Positions 51,925 to 60,642 of a DNA stretch of 64,000 bases are shown piece by piece. Source of the stretch: Streptomyces sp. NBC_01476 (GTDB lineage Bacteria > Actinomycetota > Actinomycetes > Streptomycetales > Streptomycetaceae); NCBI RefSeq assembly GCF_036227265.1, contig NZ_CP109446.1:3295001-3359000 (forward strand), written 5' to 3'. Positions within the stretch are counted from its first letter, which is position 1. Each line of letters begins with the position of its first letter. A program made the translations under genes and the position numbers. The notes below the pieces were generated by a model. That model worked only from the letters and a program-made list of their open reading frames with translations. It did no database searches and was not told where the DNA came from.

Positions 51925-53067
51925 ATGACGGAGACCACGATCGGGGTGGGCGGGGCGGCCGAGAGCACCGACATGGTGCTGAACATCGGGCCGCAGCACC
52001 CTTCGACGCACGGCGTGCTGCGGCTGCGGCTGGTGCTGGACGGGGAGCGGATCCAGCAGGCCGAGCCGATCGTCGGCTATATGCACCGGGGTGCGGAGAA
52101 GCTCTTCGAGGCCCGCGACTACCGGCAGATCGTGATGCTCGCCAACCGGCACGACTGGCTGTCGGCGTTCTCCAACGAGCTGGGCGTGGTGATGGCCGTC
52201 GAGCGGATGCTCGGCATGGAGGTGCCGGAGCGCGCGGTGTGGACCCGCACCCTGCTCGCCGAGCTGAACCGGGTGCTGAACCACCTGATGTTCCTCGGCT
52301 CGTACCCGCTGGAGCTCGGCGGGATCACCCCGATCTTCTACGCGTTCACCGAACGCGAGGAGCTGCAGCGGGTGATGGAGGAGATCTCCGGCGGCCGTAT
52401 GCACTACATGTTCAACCGGGTCGGCGGCCTCAAGGAGGACCTCCCGGCCGGCTGGCTCGGCCGGGCCCGGCAGGCGGTGGCGGGGATCCGTTCCCGGATG
52501 GACCGCTTCGACGACCTGGTGCTGGGCAACGAGATCTTCCGCGCCCGCACCCGCGACGTCGGCGTGCTCAGCCGCGCGGACGTGCACGCGTACGGGGTGA
52601 GCGGCCCGATCGCCCGGGGCAGCGGCGTCGACTTCGACCTGCGGCGCGACGAGCCGTACCTGGCGTACGGGCAGTTGCAGGAGACCCTGCGGGTGGTGAC
52701 CAGGACCGAGGGCGACTGCCTGGCCCGCTTCGAGGTGCTGCTCGGCCAGACGCACAACGCGCTGGACCTCGCGGACGCCTGCCTGGACCGGCTGGCCGGG
52801 CTGCCGCCGGGGCCGATCAACCAGCGGCTGCCGAAGGTGCTCAAGGCACCGGAGGGCCACACCTACGCGTGGACCGAGAACCCGCTCGGCCTCAACGGCT
52901 ACTACCTGGTCTCCAAGGGCGAGAAGACGCCCTACCGGCTCAAGCTCCGCTCGGCGTCCTTCAACAACATCCAGGCGCTGGCCGTACTGCTGCCGGGCCA
53001 GCTGGTCGCCGACATGGTGGCGATCCTGGGGTCGATGTTCTTCGTGGTGGGAGACGTCGACAAATAG
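51925..53067 (+). CDS. NuoD-like NADH-quinone oxidoreductase 49-kDa subunit paralog
   Basis: The 380-aa protein belongs to the NuoD/49-kDa family: [23 protein letters not shown] (residue about 16), [39 protein letters not shown] near 72, [28 protein letters not shown] near 115 and [42 protein letters not shown] at the end. It is shorter than the NuoD of a full nuo operon and stands alone, so it may replace NuoD in an alternative complex. GAGAGG lies 9 nt before the ATG. Confidence 0.9.
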   Translation: MTETTIGVGGAAESTDMVLNIGPQHPSTHGVLRLRLVLDGERIQQAEPIVGYMHRGAEKLFEARDYRQIVMLANRHDWLSAFSNELGVVMAVERMLGMEVPERAVWTRTLLAELNRVLNHLMFLGSYPLELGGITPIFYAFTEREELQRVMEEISGGRMHYMFNRVGGLKEDLPAGWLGRARQAVAGIRSRMDRFDDLVLGNEIFRARTRDVGVLSRADVHAYGVSGPIARGSGVDFDLRRDEPYLAYGQLQETLRVVTRTEGDCLARFEVLLGQTHNALDLADACLDRLAGLPPGPINQRLPKVLKAPEGHTYAWTENPLGLNGYYLVSKGEKTPYRLKLRSASFNNIQALAVLLPGQLVADMVAILGSMFFVVGDVDK

Positions 53068-53070
53068 GGC

Positions 53071-53120
53071 CAAGTAGCGCCAAGTAAGGCCAAGCAGGGC
53101 CAAGTAGCGCCGAGCAGGCC
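53071..53120 (+). repeat. Five-copy 10-bp tandem repeat
   Basis: CAAGTAGCGC, CAAGTAAGGC, CAAGCAGGGC, CAAGTAGCGC and CGAGCAGGCC follow each other without gap 3 nt after the nuoD-like stop. The array is a likely site of slippage. Confidence 0.9.
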
Positions 53121-53230
53121 GCCCGGAGCCGGGCGAGCGTCCTCCGGCCGCTCAGCGACAAGCCGGGCGGCCGGGCGGCGGCAAGCCGTCGCCGGTCAGC
53201 GACGGCCGCCTGCCACCGGGTGGCGGCCCG

Positions 53231-54172
53231 TCACGCCTGGGCGCGCAGCTCCGACATGTCGAGCTGTTCCGTCTCGTCGTGGGCCGTGAGGTCGATGACC
53301 TCGGACGCGGCCGGCTCGTCGGAGGCCTGCGCGTGCTCGTCCTCCGGCTCACCCGCCCCGCCGGGCTTCTGCGTACCGAAGAAGTCGAACCCGCCGATCG
53401 CCCGGTGGGCCGGCACTCCGCCGGACCGCGGCTGGGCGTACGGGAGTACGGCGGCGGCCACCGCGGGCACCAGCTTGTGCTCACGGACCGGCAGCCCGGC
53501 CGGCGAGGTCACCGGCACGTTGCCGTCCTCGGCCGCCGCGTGCTTGCCCTGCGGCTCGTCGGCCGCCGCCACGTCCCGGCGCCGCGCCTCCTCGACGGTG
53601 GCCTGCGCCTGCTGCTGCGCGCCGTTGCGGGCTAGGTTCTGCAGCGCCTGCTGGGCCTTGAGGAAGGCCGCCGGGCCGATCGGCGACGGGCCGGCGGTGA
53701 GGGCCGGCCCACTGCCGCCGCTCTTGACCTGCAGCCGGCGGCGGGCCTCCAGCGCCCGGGCCCGCTCGCTCTCCGCGGTCGCGTACCGCCGCAGCAGGTC
53801 GGCGTGTTCGGTCCGCAGCCGGGCGAGTTCGCCCCGCTTGGAGCGGAGCTTCTTCTCCAGCCGGCCGCGCAGCTCGCGCGACTCCTCCAGGTCGGTCTCC
53901 AGTTCGGCGACCCGTTCGTCGGCCCGCCACTCGTCCCGTTCGCGGAGCGTCTCCAGTTCGGCGACCCGGCGGCCCGCGGCCCGGTCCCAGCTGCGGGACA
54001 GGCCCGCGCCGGCGCACGCGCACAGCGCGGTGACGCCGGTGATCACGCGCAACGCGGTGGTATCACCGGCGAAGAGCGAGGCTGCGGCGAGTGCAATCGC
54101 GCAGCCCGCCACGGTGAGCGGCGGCAGTATCCGGTGCAGCGGCTGCGAATGGCGGTGACGTCCACGGGGCAT
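53231..54172 (-). CDS. Membrane protein with long coiled coil
   Basis: The 313-aa protein has two hydrophobic segments at the N-terminus (about residues 15-33 and 38-56), then a coiled coil of about 75 residues (AELETLRERDEWRADERVAELETDLEESRELRGRLEKKLRSKRGE, 70-145), an Ala/Gln-rich stretch and a disordered acidic tail containing FDFFGTQKPG. No family is recognised beyond streptomycete hypothetical proteins. The ATG at 54172 has TAAATT 7 nt upstream, a leaderless start. It may organise an envelope or cytoskeletal structure, which is speculation. Confidence 0.72.
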   Translation of the reverse strand: MPRGRHRHSQPLHRILPPLTVAGCAIALAAASLFAGDTTALRVITGVTALCACAGAGLSRSWDRAAGRRVAELETLRERDEWRADERVAELETDLEESRELRGRLEKKLRSKRGELARLRTEHADLLRRYATAESERARALEARRRLQVKSGGSGPALTAGPSPIGPAAFLKAQQALQNLARNGAQQQAQATVEEARRRDVAAADEPQGKHAAAEDGNVPVTSPAGLPVREHKLVPAVAAAVLPYAQPRSGGVPAHRAIGGFDFFGTQKPGGAGEPEDEHAQASDEPAASEVIDLTAHDETEQLDMSELRAQA

Positions 54173-54229
54173 GGCCAGAAATTTAGCGTGCGCGGCCGGT
54201 TCGTGGGGCAGCGGGGGGCCGGAATTTTC

Positions 54230-54246
54230 GCGGGGCTTTGCCCCGC
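54230..54246 (-). terminator. Short hairpin downstream of the osmolyte-binding protein gene
   Basis: GCGGGGC and GCCCCGC flank TTT. A second small stem (GGACCGGT 54282-54289 with ACCGGTCC 54299-54306) precedes it on the minus strand. Between the latter and the gene stop are CTACCGGGTCA-type direct repeats (54356-54395). Confidence 0.55.
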
Positions 54247-54386
54247 CGATTCCGCACGGCCGCCGGGAAGGGCGTTCACCGGGACCGGTTGCGTTCGCAC
54301 CGGTCCGGGGAAATGCCCTCCGCGGCGGCCCGCGCGGCTTGTTACCCGGCGGTCGCTACCGGGTCACTACCGGCACTACCGGGTCA

Positions 54387-55379
54387 CTACTGGGTCAGTC
54401 CTTTCGACTTCAGGTAGTCCGCGGCCACGTCGGCCGGCTTCTGCCGCTCGCCGTCCACCTTCTCGTTGAGGGAGGTGAGATCGGCCGTGGTGAGGACCGC
54501 GGTCAGCTTGTTGAGCGCGTCGGCCACGGCCGGGTCACCGGCGTCCTTGGCATTGACCACCGGCAGCAGGTTGTCCGCGTTCTGCAGGTGCTTGTCGTCG
54601 GTGAGCAGCACCAGGTTGTACTGGTCGAGCGTGGCGTCGGTGGTGGTGGTCAGCACCAGTTGGTCGGTGCCGTCCTTGACCGCCTGCTTGGACTGCGGAG
54701 TTCCGACGCCCTTCGGGTCGATTCCGGTGATGTCGATGCCGTACTTCGACTTCAGACCGGGTGAGCAGAAGGGGCGGTCGGGGCATTCGTCGCCGGCCGC
54801 CAATTTGATCTTGAGACCGCTCGCGCCGAGATCGGAAAGGGTCTTCAGGTGGTGCTGGGCGGCGAAGTCCTTGGTGACCGCGAAGGCGTTCTGGTCGACC
54901 GCGTCTCCGGCCGGCAGCACCTTCAGTCCGCGCGGGGTGGCGAGCGTGGTCAGGGCGGCCACGGTGGCCTTCACATCGCCGGAGGCGACCGGCTTCTGGG
55001 CCGCCGCGGTGGCGCCGTTCGCCTTGGTGTTGAGGAACTCCGCGAGGGTGGCCGCGTATTCGGGCACCACATCGATCTGGCCCTTCTCCAGGGCCGGTTC
55101 GTAGAGCTCGCGGTTGGCCAGGGTCTGCACCTTGGTTTGGTAACCGGCGTCCGAGAGCACCTTGGCGTAGAGCTCGGCGAGCACCGCGCTCTCGGTGAAG
55201 CCGGCCGAGCCGACCACCAGGCTCCCCTTGCCGCCGCCACCGCTCGGGGCGGCGGCTGCCGACGAGGCGGAGTCGCCGGAGCCCTTCTTCTCCAGGCTGT
55301 CGCCTCCGCACCCGGCCACGCCCGTGAGCAGCAGGGCGGCGGCCACGGCCGTACCGGCGACGCGCACGCGTCCGTTCAT
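54387..55379 (-). CDS. Osmolyte (glycine betaine/choline-type) ABC transporter binding lipoprotein
   Basis: The 330-aa protein is an OpuC/ProX/OsmF-type binding lipoprotein: signal peptide with lipobox GVAGCGG (Cys24), a Ser/Gly linker, then LVVGSAGFTESAVLAELYAKVL near residue 54, NRELYEPALEKGQIDVVPEYAATLAEFL near 88 and the second lobe with LVLTTTTDATLDQYNLVLL near 242. Its ATG overlaps the stop of the upstream permease gene (ATGA). With the two permeases and the divergent ATPase it forms a complete importer of quaternary-ammonium osmoprotectants. Confidence 0.9.
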   Translation of the reverse strand: MNGRVRVAGTAVAAALLLTGVAGCGGDSLEKKGSGDSASSAAAAPSGGGGKGSLVVGSAGFTESAVLAELYAKVLSDAGYQTKVQTLANRELYEPALEKGQIDVVPEYAATLAEFLNTKANGATAAAQKPVASGDVKATVAALTTLATPRGLKVLPAGDAVDQNAFAVTKDFAAQHHLKTLSDLGASGLKIKLAAGDECPDRPFCSPGLKSKYGIDITGIDPKGVGTPQSKQAVKDGTDQLVLTTTTDATLDQYNLVLLTDDKHLQNADNLLPVVNAKDAGDPAVADALNKLTAVLTTADLTSLNEKVDGERQKPADVAADYLKSKGLTQ

Positions 55380-56089
55380 GGATTCAGCACTCCTGACATT
55401 CCGGACAGTTCGGTAGCGCCGGGCCGATTGCGCCGGCGCATGGGGTCCAGCAGCTTCTGCAGGACCAGGAACACCCCTTCCACCAGCAGGGCGAGGGCGG
55501 CGACCAGCACCGCGCCCGCCACCACCTGTGCGGTGATCTGCCGGTTGAAGCCGGCGGTGATGATGCGGCCGAGGCCGCCGAAGCCCGCCATCGCGGCGAG
55601 TGTGGCGGTGGCCACGATCTGGACGGCGGCGGACCGGATGCCGGTCCAGATGAGCGGGAAGGCCAGCGGCAGTTCGATCCGGAAGAGCAGCTGGCGGTCG
55701 GTCATGCCCATCCCGCGGGCGGCCTCCACCACGTCCCGGTCGGCCTGGCGCATGCCGACATAGGCGTTGGTGATCAGCGGCGGCACGGCGAAAAGCACCA
55801 GCGCCACGATCACCGGCCAGTTGCTGCCGGAGCCGATCGCGATCAGCAGCAGGGTCAGCACGGCGAAGGTGGGGATGGCCCGGCCCACGTTGGAGATGTT
55901 GACCGCCAGCGCGCCACCCTTGCCGTAGTGGCCCAGCACGATGGCCACCGGCAGCCCGAGGACCAGGGCGATGCCGAGCGAGGCGCCGCTGAAGAAGAGG
56001 TGCTCGGCCAGCCGGTGCAGCACCCCGTCGGTGCCGGACCAGTTGGCGCCGGTGGTGAGCCAGTCCCAGGCTCCGCTGATCGCGTTCAC
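55376..56089 (-). CDS. Osmolyte ABC transporter permease
   Basis: The 237-aa permease has about five or six membrane segments and the EAA-type loop EAARGMGMTDRQLLFRIELPLAFPLIWTGIR (about residue 133) that contacts the ATPase. It is of the OpuCB/OpuCD type. GTG at 56089 overlaps the stop of the preceding permease gene (GTGA); the frame beyond it up to 56173 lies inside that gene. It is followed by the binding-protein gene with a 4-nt overlap, so the three minus-strand genes form a tight operon. Confidence 0.91.
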   Translation of the reverse strand: MNAISGAWDWLTTGANWSGTDGVLHRLAEHLFFSGASLGIALVLGLPVAIVLGHYGKGGALAVNISNVGRAIPTFAVLTLLLIAIGSGSNWPVIVALVLFAVPPLITNAYVGMRQADRDVVEAARGMGMTDRQLLFRIELPLAFPLIWTGIRSAAVQIVATATLAAMAGFGGLGRIITAGFNRQITAQVVAGAVLVAALALLVEGVFLVLQKLLDPMRRRNRPGATELSGMSGVLNP

Positions 56090-56808
56090 GCCGCGGCCAC
56101 CTTCTCCGCCTCGATCACGGCTTCCGGCCGCCGGATCTTGCGGCGGCGGTGCGTCCAGGGCGTGAGCAGCCACTGCACCCCGAGCAGCAGGGCGTCGGCG
56201 ATCAGCGCGATCACCACGCAGAGCACGGAGGCGGCGAGCACCTGCGCCTTGAAGTTGCTGGAGATGCCGGAGACCAGCAGATTGCCGAGGCCGCCGTAGT
56301 CGATGATCGCGCCGACGGTGGTGAGCGCGACGGTGGAGACGGTGGCGATCCGCAAGCCCGCCATCAGCGCGGGCAGCGCGAGCGGCAGTTCCACCGCGAA
56401 GAGCAGCCGCACCGGTCCGTAACCCATCGCGCGGGCCGCCTCCCGTACGTCGTCGGGCACGGCGGCCAGGCCCGCCAGGATGTTCCGGATCAGGATGGTC
56501 AGCGAATAGAGCACCAGGCCCGTCACGACCAGTGACGAGGAGATCCCGAACACCGGCAGCAGCAGCGAGAACATCGCCAGGGACGGAATGGTGTAAAGGA
56601 TCGTGGTGATCGCCAGAACGGGCCCGGAGAGCAGCCGCCAGCGGCGCGCGAGCAACGCCAGCGGGAAGGCGACGAGCAGGCCGATCGCCACCGAGACCGC
56701 GGTGATCCAGATGTGCTGGACCGTCGCGTCGGTGAGTTCATGACGGTAGTCACGGAGATATTGCCCGCAGATCCAGTCGTTCGCCGCCAAACAGTTCTTC
56801 GCCGCCAT
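56086..56808 (-). CDS. Osmolyte ABC transporter permease
   Basis: The 240-aa permease has six likely membrane segments and the EAA loop REAARAMGYGPVRLLFAVELPLALPALMAGLR (about residue 133). It is paralogous to the next gene and makes the other half of the channel. ATG at 56808 follows GGGAGGTGG by 6 nt; the upstream ATG at 56841 is less well placed. A divergent gene for the ATPase begins 210 nt away, so promoters for both directions lie in 56809-57017. Confidence 0.91.
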   Translation of the reverse strand: MAAKNCLAANDWICGQYLRDYRHELTDATVQHIWITAVSVAIGLLVAFPLALLARRWRLLSGPVLAITTILYTIPSLAMFSLLLPVFGISSSLVVTGLVLYSLTILIRNILAGLAAVPDDVREAARAMGYGPVRLLFAVELPLALPALMAGLRIATVSTVALTTVGAIIDYGGLGNLLVSGISSNFKAQVLAASVLCVVIALIADALLLGVQWLLTPWTHRRRKIRRPEAVIEAEKVAAA

Positions 56809-57017
56809 GTGTGTCCACCTCCCCCGAAGATTCGCAGGCATGCCCGATCGATCTCAGGCGAGCCTATCCTCGGGGACTGACAATCGGCCGATCCCGCCAT
56901 ACAGCCGCAACACTCCCGCCATATTCGACCCGCAGAGTGCTGGAGCGTGTGCGGGAGAACACACGTGAGTGGGGTGAGTACGGTGGTGTACCGGGCCGTC
57001 CGAACAGTTGAGGACTC

Positions 57018-58181
57018 ATGATCCGATTCGAGAACGTCAGCAAGCGCTACCCCGACGGCACCACCGCGGTGGACGACCTGTCGTTCGAGGTCAACGACGG
57101 TGAGCTGGTCACCCTGGTCGGCCCGTCCGGCTGCGGGAAAACGACCACGATGAAGATGGTGAACCGGCTGATCGAGCCGACATCGGGCCGGATTCTCCTC
57201 GACGGCGAGGACATAGCGGGTATCGAACCGGTAAAGCTGCGGCGCCGGATCGGCTATGTGATCCAGCAGGTCGGGCTTTTCCCGCACAAGACGATCCTGG
57301 AGAACACCGCGACGGTGCCGGCGCTGCTCGGCTGGAAGAAGCCGGCCGCGCGTGAACGCGCGGCGGAACTCCTGGAGTTGGTGGGCCTTGATCCGAAGAC
57401 CTTCGGTTCCCGCTATCCGGATCAGCTCTCCGGCGGGCAGCAGCAGCGGGTCGGAGTGGCCCGGGCACTCGCCGCGGATCCGCCGGTATTGCTGATGGAC
57501 GAACCCTTCGGAGCGGTCGACCCGGTGGTGCGTGAACGGCTCCAGACGGAATTCCTCAACCTGCAGGAACGCGTCAGGAAAACCGTGCTTTTCGTCACGC
57601 ACGACATCGAGGAGGCGGTACGCCTCGGTGACCGGATGGCGGTCTACGGCACCGGGCGCATCGAGCAGTTCGACACCCCGGCGACGGTCCTGGGGGCTCC
57701 CGCGACGCCCTATGTGGCGGAGTTCGTCGGCTCCGACCGCGGGCTGAAGCGGCTGTCGGTGACCACGATCGAGCCGGACGACCTGGAGCAGCCGCCGAAG
57801 GTGCGGCTGGACGACCCGGTGGAGGCGGCTGCCGCCCTGCTGCGGGCCTCGGGGTCACGGTGGGCGGTGGTGCTCGACCCGGCGGGGGAACTCCACGGCT
57901 GGGTGCGGCTGGAGACGCTGGAGGCACTGCCCGCCGCCAAGGGCGGCACGGTGCGCGCGTACGCCCGGCGGATGGAGGCGTGGGTCCCGGTCGGGGCGTC
58001 GCTGAAGCAGGCGTTCGCGGCGATGCTGAGTTACGACGCGGGGTGGATCGCGGTCCTGGACGGCGCGCGGTTCGTGGGGGTGCTCACCCCGGCCCGGCTG
58101 CACGAGGCGCTGCGGCGGTCCATCGACGCGGACTCCGCCGGAGTGGCCCGGGCCACGGTGACCATCGACTCCATCGGCTGA
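57018..58181 (+). CDS. Osmolyte ABC transporter ATP-binding protein with CBS domains
   Basis: The 387-aa OpuCA/ProV-type ATPase has Walker A GPSGCGKTTTMK (residue about 36), Q-loop IQQVGLFPH, signature LSGGQQQRVGVARAL near 138, Walker B VLLMDEPFGAVD near 160 and the H-loop FVTHDIEEA. The C-terminal ~140 residues form a CBS pair, which in OpuA senses ionic strength or nucleotides. It begins at ATG with TGAGGA 6-7 nt upstream. It is split from the permease operon by a divergent promoter region. Confidence 0.93.
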   Translation: MIRFENVSKRYPDGTTAVDDLSFEVNDGELVTLVGPSGCGKTTTMKMVNRLIEPTSGRILLDGEDIAGIEPVKLRRRIGYVIQQVGLFPHKTILENTATVPALLGWKKPAARERAAELLELVGLDPKTFGSRYPDQLSGGQQQRVGVARALAADPPVLLMDEPFGAVDPVVRERLQTEFLNLQERVRKTVLFVTHDIEEAVRLGDRMAVYGTGRIEQFDTPATVLGAPATPYVAEFVGSDRGLKRLSVTTIEPDDLEQPPKVRLDDPVEAAAALLRASGSRWAVVLDPAGELHGWVRLETLEALPAAKGGTVRAYARRMEAWVPVGASLKQAFAAMLSYDAGWIAVLDGARFVGVLTPARLHEALRRSIDADSAGVARATVTIDSIG

Positions 58182-58232
58182 CCCGCACGCGCCCGGTCCC
58201 CCGCCGTCCCCGTCCCCCCGGCCGCCTGCCCG

Positions 58233-58655
58233 CTAGCCGGCTATGTGGGGGGTGGGGACCGTGGGTTCGCCGGTCGGCGGGGTCACCGGGAGTCCGGCCT
58301 CGCGCCACGCCTGGAAGCCGCCCTCCAGGTCGGTGGCGCGGTGCAGGCCCAGGGTGTGCAGGGAGGCGGCGGCCAGCGAGGAGGCGTATCCCTCGTTGCA
58401 GATGACGACGACCTGGAGGTCATGGCCGGTCGCCTGGGGGACGCGGTGGGGGCTGCGCGGGTCGAGGCGCCATTCGAGTTCGTTCCGCTCGACGATGACG
58501 GCCCCGGGGATGGTGCCGTCCCGGTCGCGCAGCGCCCCGTAGCGGATGTCGACGAGCAGGGCCCCGCCGGCCGCGGCGGTGGCCGCCTCGGCCGGCGTGA
58601 CCCGGACGTACCCCTCGCGGACTGCCGCCAGATGCTCCTCGATGGAGGCGGGCAT
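58233..58655 (-). CDS. Rhodanese-domain sulfurtransferase
   Basis: The 140-aa single-domain rhodanese has LLVDIRYGALRDRDGTIPGAVIVERNELEW and the active-site loop VVVICNEGYASSLAA with catalytic Cys (residue about 88). It should carry a persulfide or transfer sulfur. Its ATG shares one base with the stop of the cysteine dioxygenase gene (TGATG), so both are co-translated. The pair, preceded by a Cys-codon leader ORF, suggests a cysteine or persulfide breakdown unit. Confidence 0.92.
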   Translation of the reverse strand: MPASIEEHLAAVREGYVRVTPAEAATAAAGGALLVDIRYGALRDRDGTIPGAVIVERNELEWRLDPRSPHRVPQATGHDLQVVVICNEGYASSLAAASLHTLGLHRATDLEGGFQAWREAGLPVTPPTGEPTVPTPHIAG

Positions 58656-59170
58656 CACCACTCCTCGGGCTGTTCCACCAGTTCGAGGCGGAGCGTAGTG
58701 CCCTTGCGGCTGTAGCGGCGGATCAGCGGCAGCGGCGGGTAGTAGGCGTGCACGGAGACCGCGTGGCTGCTCTCCGAGCGGTTCTCCACCTGGTGCACGT
58801 GGTTGCGGCCGAACGCCCGGCCCTGGCCCTCGGGGAGGATGCGCACCCGGTCCAGGCCCTCGGCGAGTTCCAGCGACCGCCAGCCCTCGGTGGGCAGCGG
58901 TACGGACAGGGACTGCTCGGTGAGTTCGCCCGCCGCGGTGACGAAGACGCCGTACGAGCCGCCGTGGTCGTGCCAGCCGGTCTCCGCGCCGGGCGGCCAG
59001 CCGATCAGCCACGCCTCGCAGCCGCCGGGTCCCTCCAGACGGATCCAGGTGCGGCCTTCGGGGTCGAGCGGGAGTTCACCGACCAGCGCGGGGTCGGCGG
59101 CCACCGAGCGGGCGAAGTCGAGCAGGTCGGCGGCGGACGGGGCAGTCGTGGGTTCGGTGGAGGTCGTCAA
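58655..59170 (-). CDS. Cysteine dioxygenase family protein
   Basis: The 171-aa cupin oxidises cysteine to its sulfinate using iron and oxygen. The metal-binding motif GWHDHGGSYGVFVTAAGELTE (His-x-His, near residue 67) and the second HVHQVENRS (near 124), and YYPPLPLIRRYSR are typical of bacterial type CDO. The start codon appears to be TTG at 59170 without a good ribosome site, which fits control by the leader ORF upstream; a start further inside is possible. The rhodanese gene follows with a one-base overlap. Confidence 0.9.
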   Translation of the reverse strand: MTTSTEPTTAPSAADLLDFARSVAADPALVGELPLDPEGRTWIRLEGPGGCEAWLIGWPPGAETGWHDHGGSYGVFVTAAGELTEQSLSVPLPTEGWRSLELAEGLDRVRILPEGQGRAFGRNHVHQVENRSESSHAVSVHAYYPPLPLIRRYSRKGTTLRLELVEQPEEW

Positions 59171-59259
59171 GGGGAGCCACCCGGTGAGGAGGTCGCGTCA
59201 CCGCACGGGCATGAGCTCCGGAGCGTGCGCGAAGGTGAATGGTGGACCGAGGGCGCGCG

Positions 59260-59346
59260 TCAGCGCGCGGCGGTACAGACGCAGCCCGCGTACCGGAGCA
59301 GGTCCAGATGGACCCTCCGGTGCAGTCGCCGACCGATGCCATTCAC
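59260..59346 (-). CDS. 28-aa cysteine leader peptide
   Basis: This small frame encodes V(M)NGIGRRLHRRVHLDLLRY followed by AGCVCTAAR. It matches the Streptomyces 'putative leader peptide' pattern R-x-H-x-DL-x-R-x-x-x-C-x-C seen before sulfur-metabolism genes. The codons TGC GTC TGT come four codons before the end, and the stop TGA sits inside a GC hairpin (CGCGCG at 59254-59259 and 59264-59269). It precedes the cysteine dioxygenase-rhodanese operon by 90 nt. Ribosome stalling at Cys codons when cysteine is low would change downstream expression; this is inferred from such leaders in actinobacteria. Confidence 0.75.
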   Translation of the reverse strand: MNGIGRRLHRRVHLDLLRYAGCVCTAAR

Positions 59347-59399
59347 GTAACGGACTGAACCATGGCAGCACCCCACCGGTCAAGCCGGGGCGGGACGGA

Positions 59400-59897
59400 T
59401 CACCTGCGGTGGTGCTGCTGTGCACCAACGTGCTGCGTGTCGTCATCGTCGGGCAGCTTGCAGACCCGTTCCAGGAACATCGCGGCGGCGATCACCGCGA
59501 TGGCGGCGAGCACCGCGAAGCCCGCGTAGATCGCCTGCTGCCGGCGCGGGTCCATGTCGAGCCGGTACATCACGAGGAAGACGCCGGTGCCGCCGTACAG
59601 CCCGGACACCAGGGCCGCGACGAGCGCACTGGCCTGGCCGAAGACCACCGAGCGGGCGGCGGCCAGCGGGTCCACGCCCTTGGCGCCCGGACGCCGTTCG
59701 CGCTGGGCGCGCAAGCGGGCGCGCAGCGACAGTGCGGTCGCGAAGAGGGCGACCGCGATCAGCGCCAGCACGATCGGCGCGGCCACCGGGACCCCGGGCA
59801 GCGTGCCCACACTGTCCCAGAGCCGGGCCACCGACCACGAGAGCACCAACGCGACCGCGAAGACCCCCACCAGCGTCCTGATCCGCAGCGTCCTCAC
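59400..59897 (-). CDS. DUF3180 membrane protein
   Basis: The 165-aa protein has four hydrophobic segments (about residues 8-25, 35-58, 85-110, 120-142) and a basic cytosolic loop (LRARLRAQRERRPGAKGVDP). It fits the actinobacterial DUF3180 family, which is regularly the last gene of the folate block. Function unknown. GTG at 59897 is the start; it lies about 100 nt after folK. Confidence 0.87.
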   Translation of the reverse strand: MRTLRIRTLVGVFAVALVLSWSVARLWDSVGTLPGVPVAAPIVLALIAVALFATALSLRARLRAQRERRPGAKGVDPLAAARSVVFGQASALVAALVSGLYGGTGVFLVMYRLDMDPRRQQAIYAGFAVLAAIAVIAAAMFLERVCKLPDDDDTQHVGAQQHHRR

Positions 59898-60003
59898 CGA
59901 GTGCCCGCCTCCACGTCCTGTGCCCGTCCTCGCCGATTGCCGCTGCCGCGTACCGGTGCTTCCGCCGTGCCGGCGTTCACCACCGGCGCCTCCTGCCCAA
60001 CGT

Positions 60004-60642
60004 TTACTCGGGCAGCCGGAGTTCCACGTCGGTGCGGCGCCGTACCCCCGTGTCGCCGAGCGGGCCGAGCAGCTCCGCGATCGGGCCGTGGCCGGGCAGC
60101 TCGGCGGCCGGCTCCACGTCGTACCACGGTACGAGGACGAAGGCCCGTTCGTGGGCCCGGGGGTGCGGCAGGGTGAGTTCCGGGTCCTCGGAGCGCACGC
60201 CCTGGTACGCCACGATGTCCACGTCGATGGTGCGCGCCGCCCAGCGCTCGCCGCGCACCCGGTGGAACGCCTCCTCGATCGCGTGGCCGCGTTCCAGCAG
60301 CGAGTCCGGCGGGAGAGTGGTGCGGACCAGCACCACGGCGTTGAAGTAGCTGGGCTGGCTGCCGGCCGGCACGCCCCACGGGTCGGTCTCGTAGACCGGG
60401 GAGACGGCCCTGACCCGTACGCCCGGGGTGTCCTCCAGGGCGTCGACCGCGCCCTGCAGGGTCTCCAGCCGGTTGCCGAGGTTGGCGCCGAGCGCGATCA
60501 CCGCGGTCCTGGGGTTGCTCAGCGTGCTGTCGGCGGCGTCGACCCGCGCCACCACGAAGGCGGGGACCGGCTGCACGGTGGGGTCCTCGGCGGGCCCGTC
60601 GTGGTCGTTCCAGCCAGAGGGCTCGGGGTTCTCCGCGGTCAC
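60004..60642 (-). CDS. folK: 6-hydroxymethyl-dihydropterin pyrophosphokinase
   Basis: FolK activates hydroxymethyl-dihydropterin with ATP before condensation with p-aminobenzoate. The 212-aa protein carries a ~43-residue non-conserved N-terminus, then VIALGANLGNRLETLQGAV, SPVYETDPWG (near 80), the active-site RTIDVDIVAYQ near 135 and LPHPRAHERAFVLVPW near 156. GTG at 60642 overlaps the folB stop (GTGA). It is part of folP-NTF2-folB-folK. Confidence 0.95.
   Translation of the reverse strand: MTAENPEPSGWNDHDGPAEDPTVQPVPAFVVARVDAADSTLSNPRTAVIALGANLGNRLETLQGAVDALEDTPGVRVRAVSPVYETDPWGVPAGSQPSYFNAVVLVRTTLPPDSLLERGHAIEEAFHRVRGERWAARTIDVDIVAYQGVRSEDPELTLPHPRAHERAFVLVPWYDVEPAAELPGHGPIAELLGPLGDTGVRRRTDVELRLPE

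Noticed and set aside
59198..59446. 83-codon minus-strand frame in the cysteine dioxygenase leader
   Set aside because: The 28-aa frame at 59260-59346 matches the known leader-peptide pattern and overlaps it in another frame; the longer frame has no such support.
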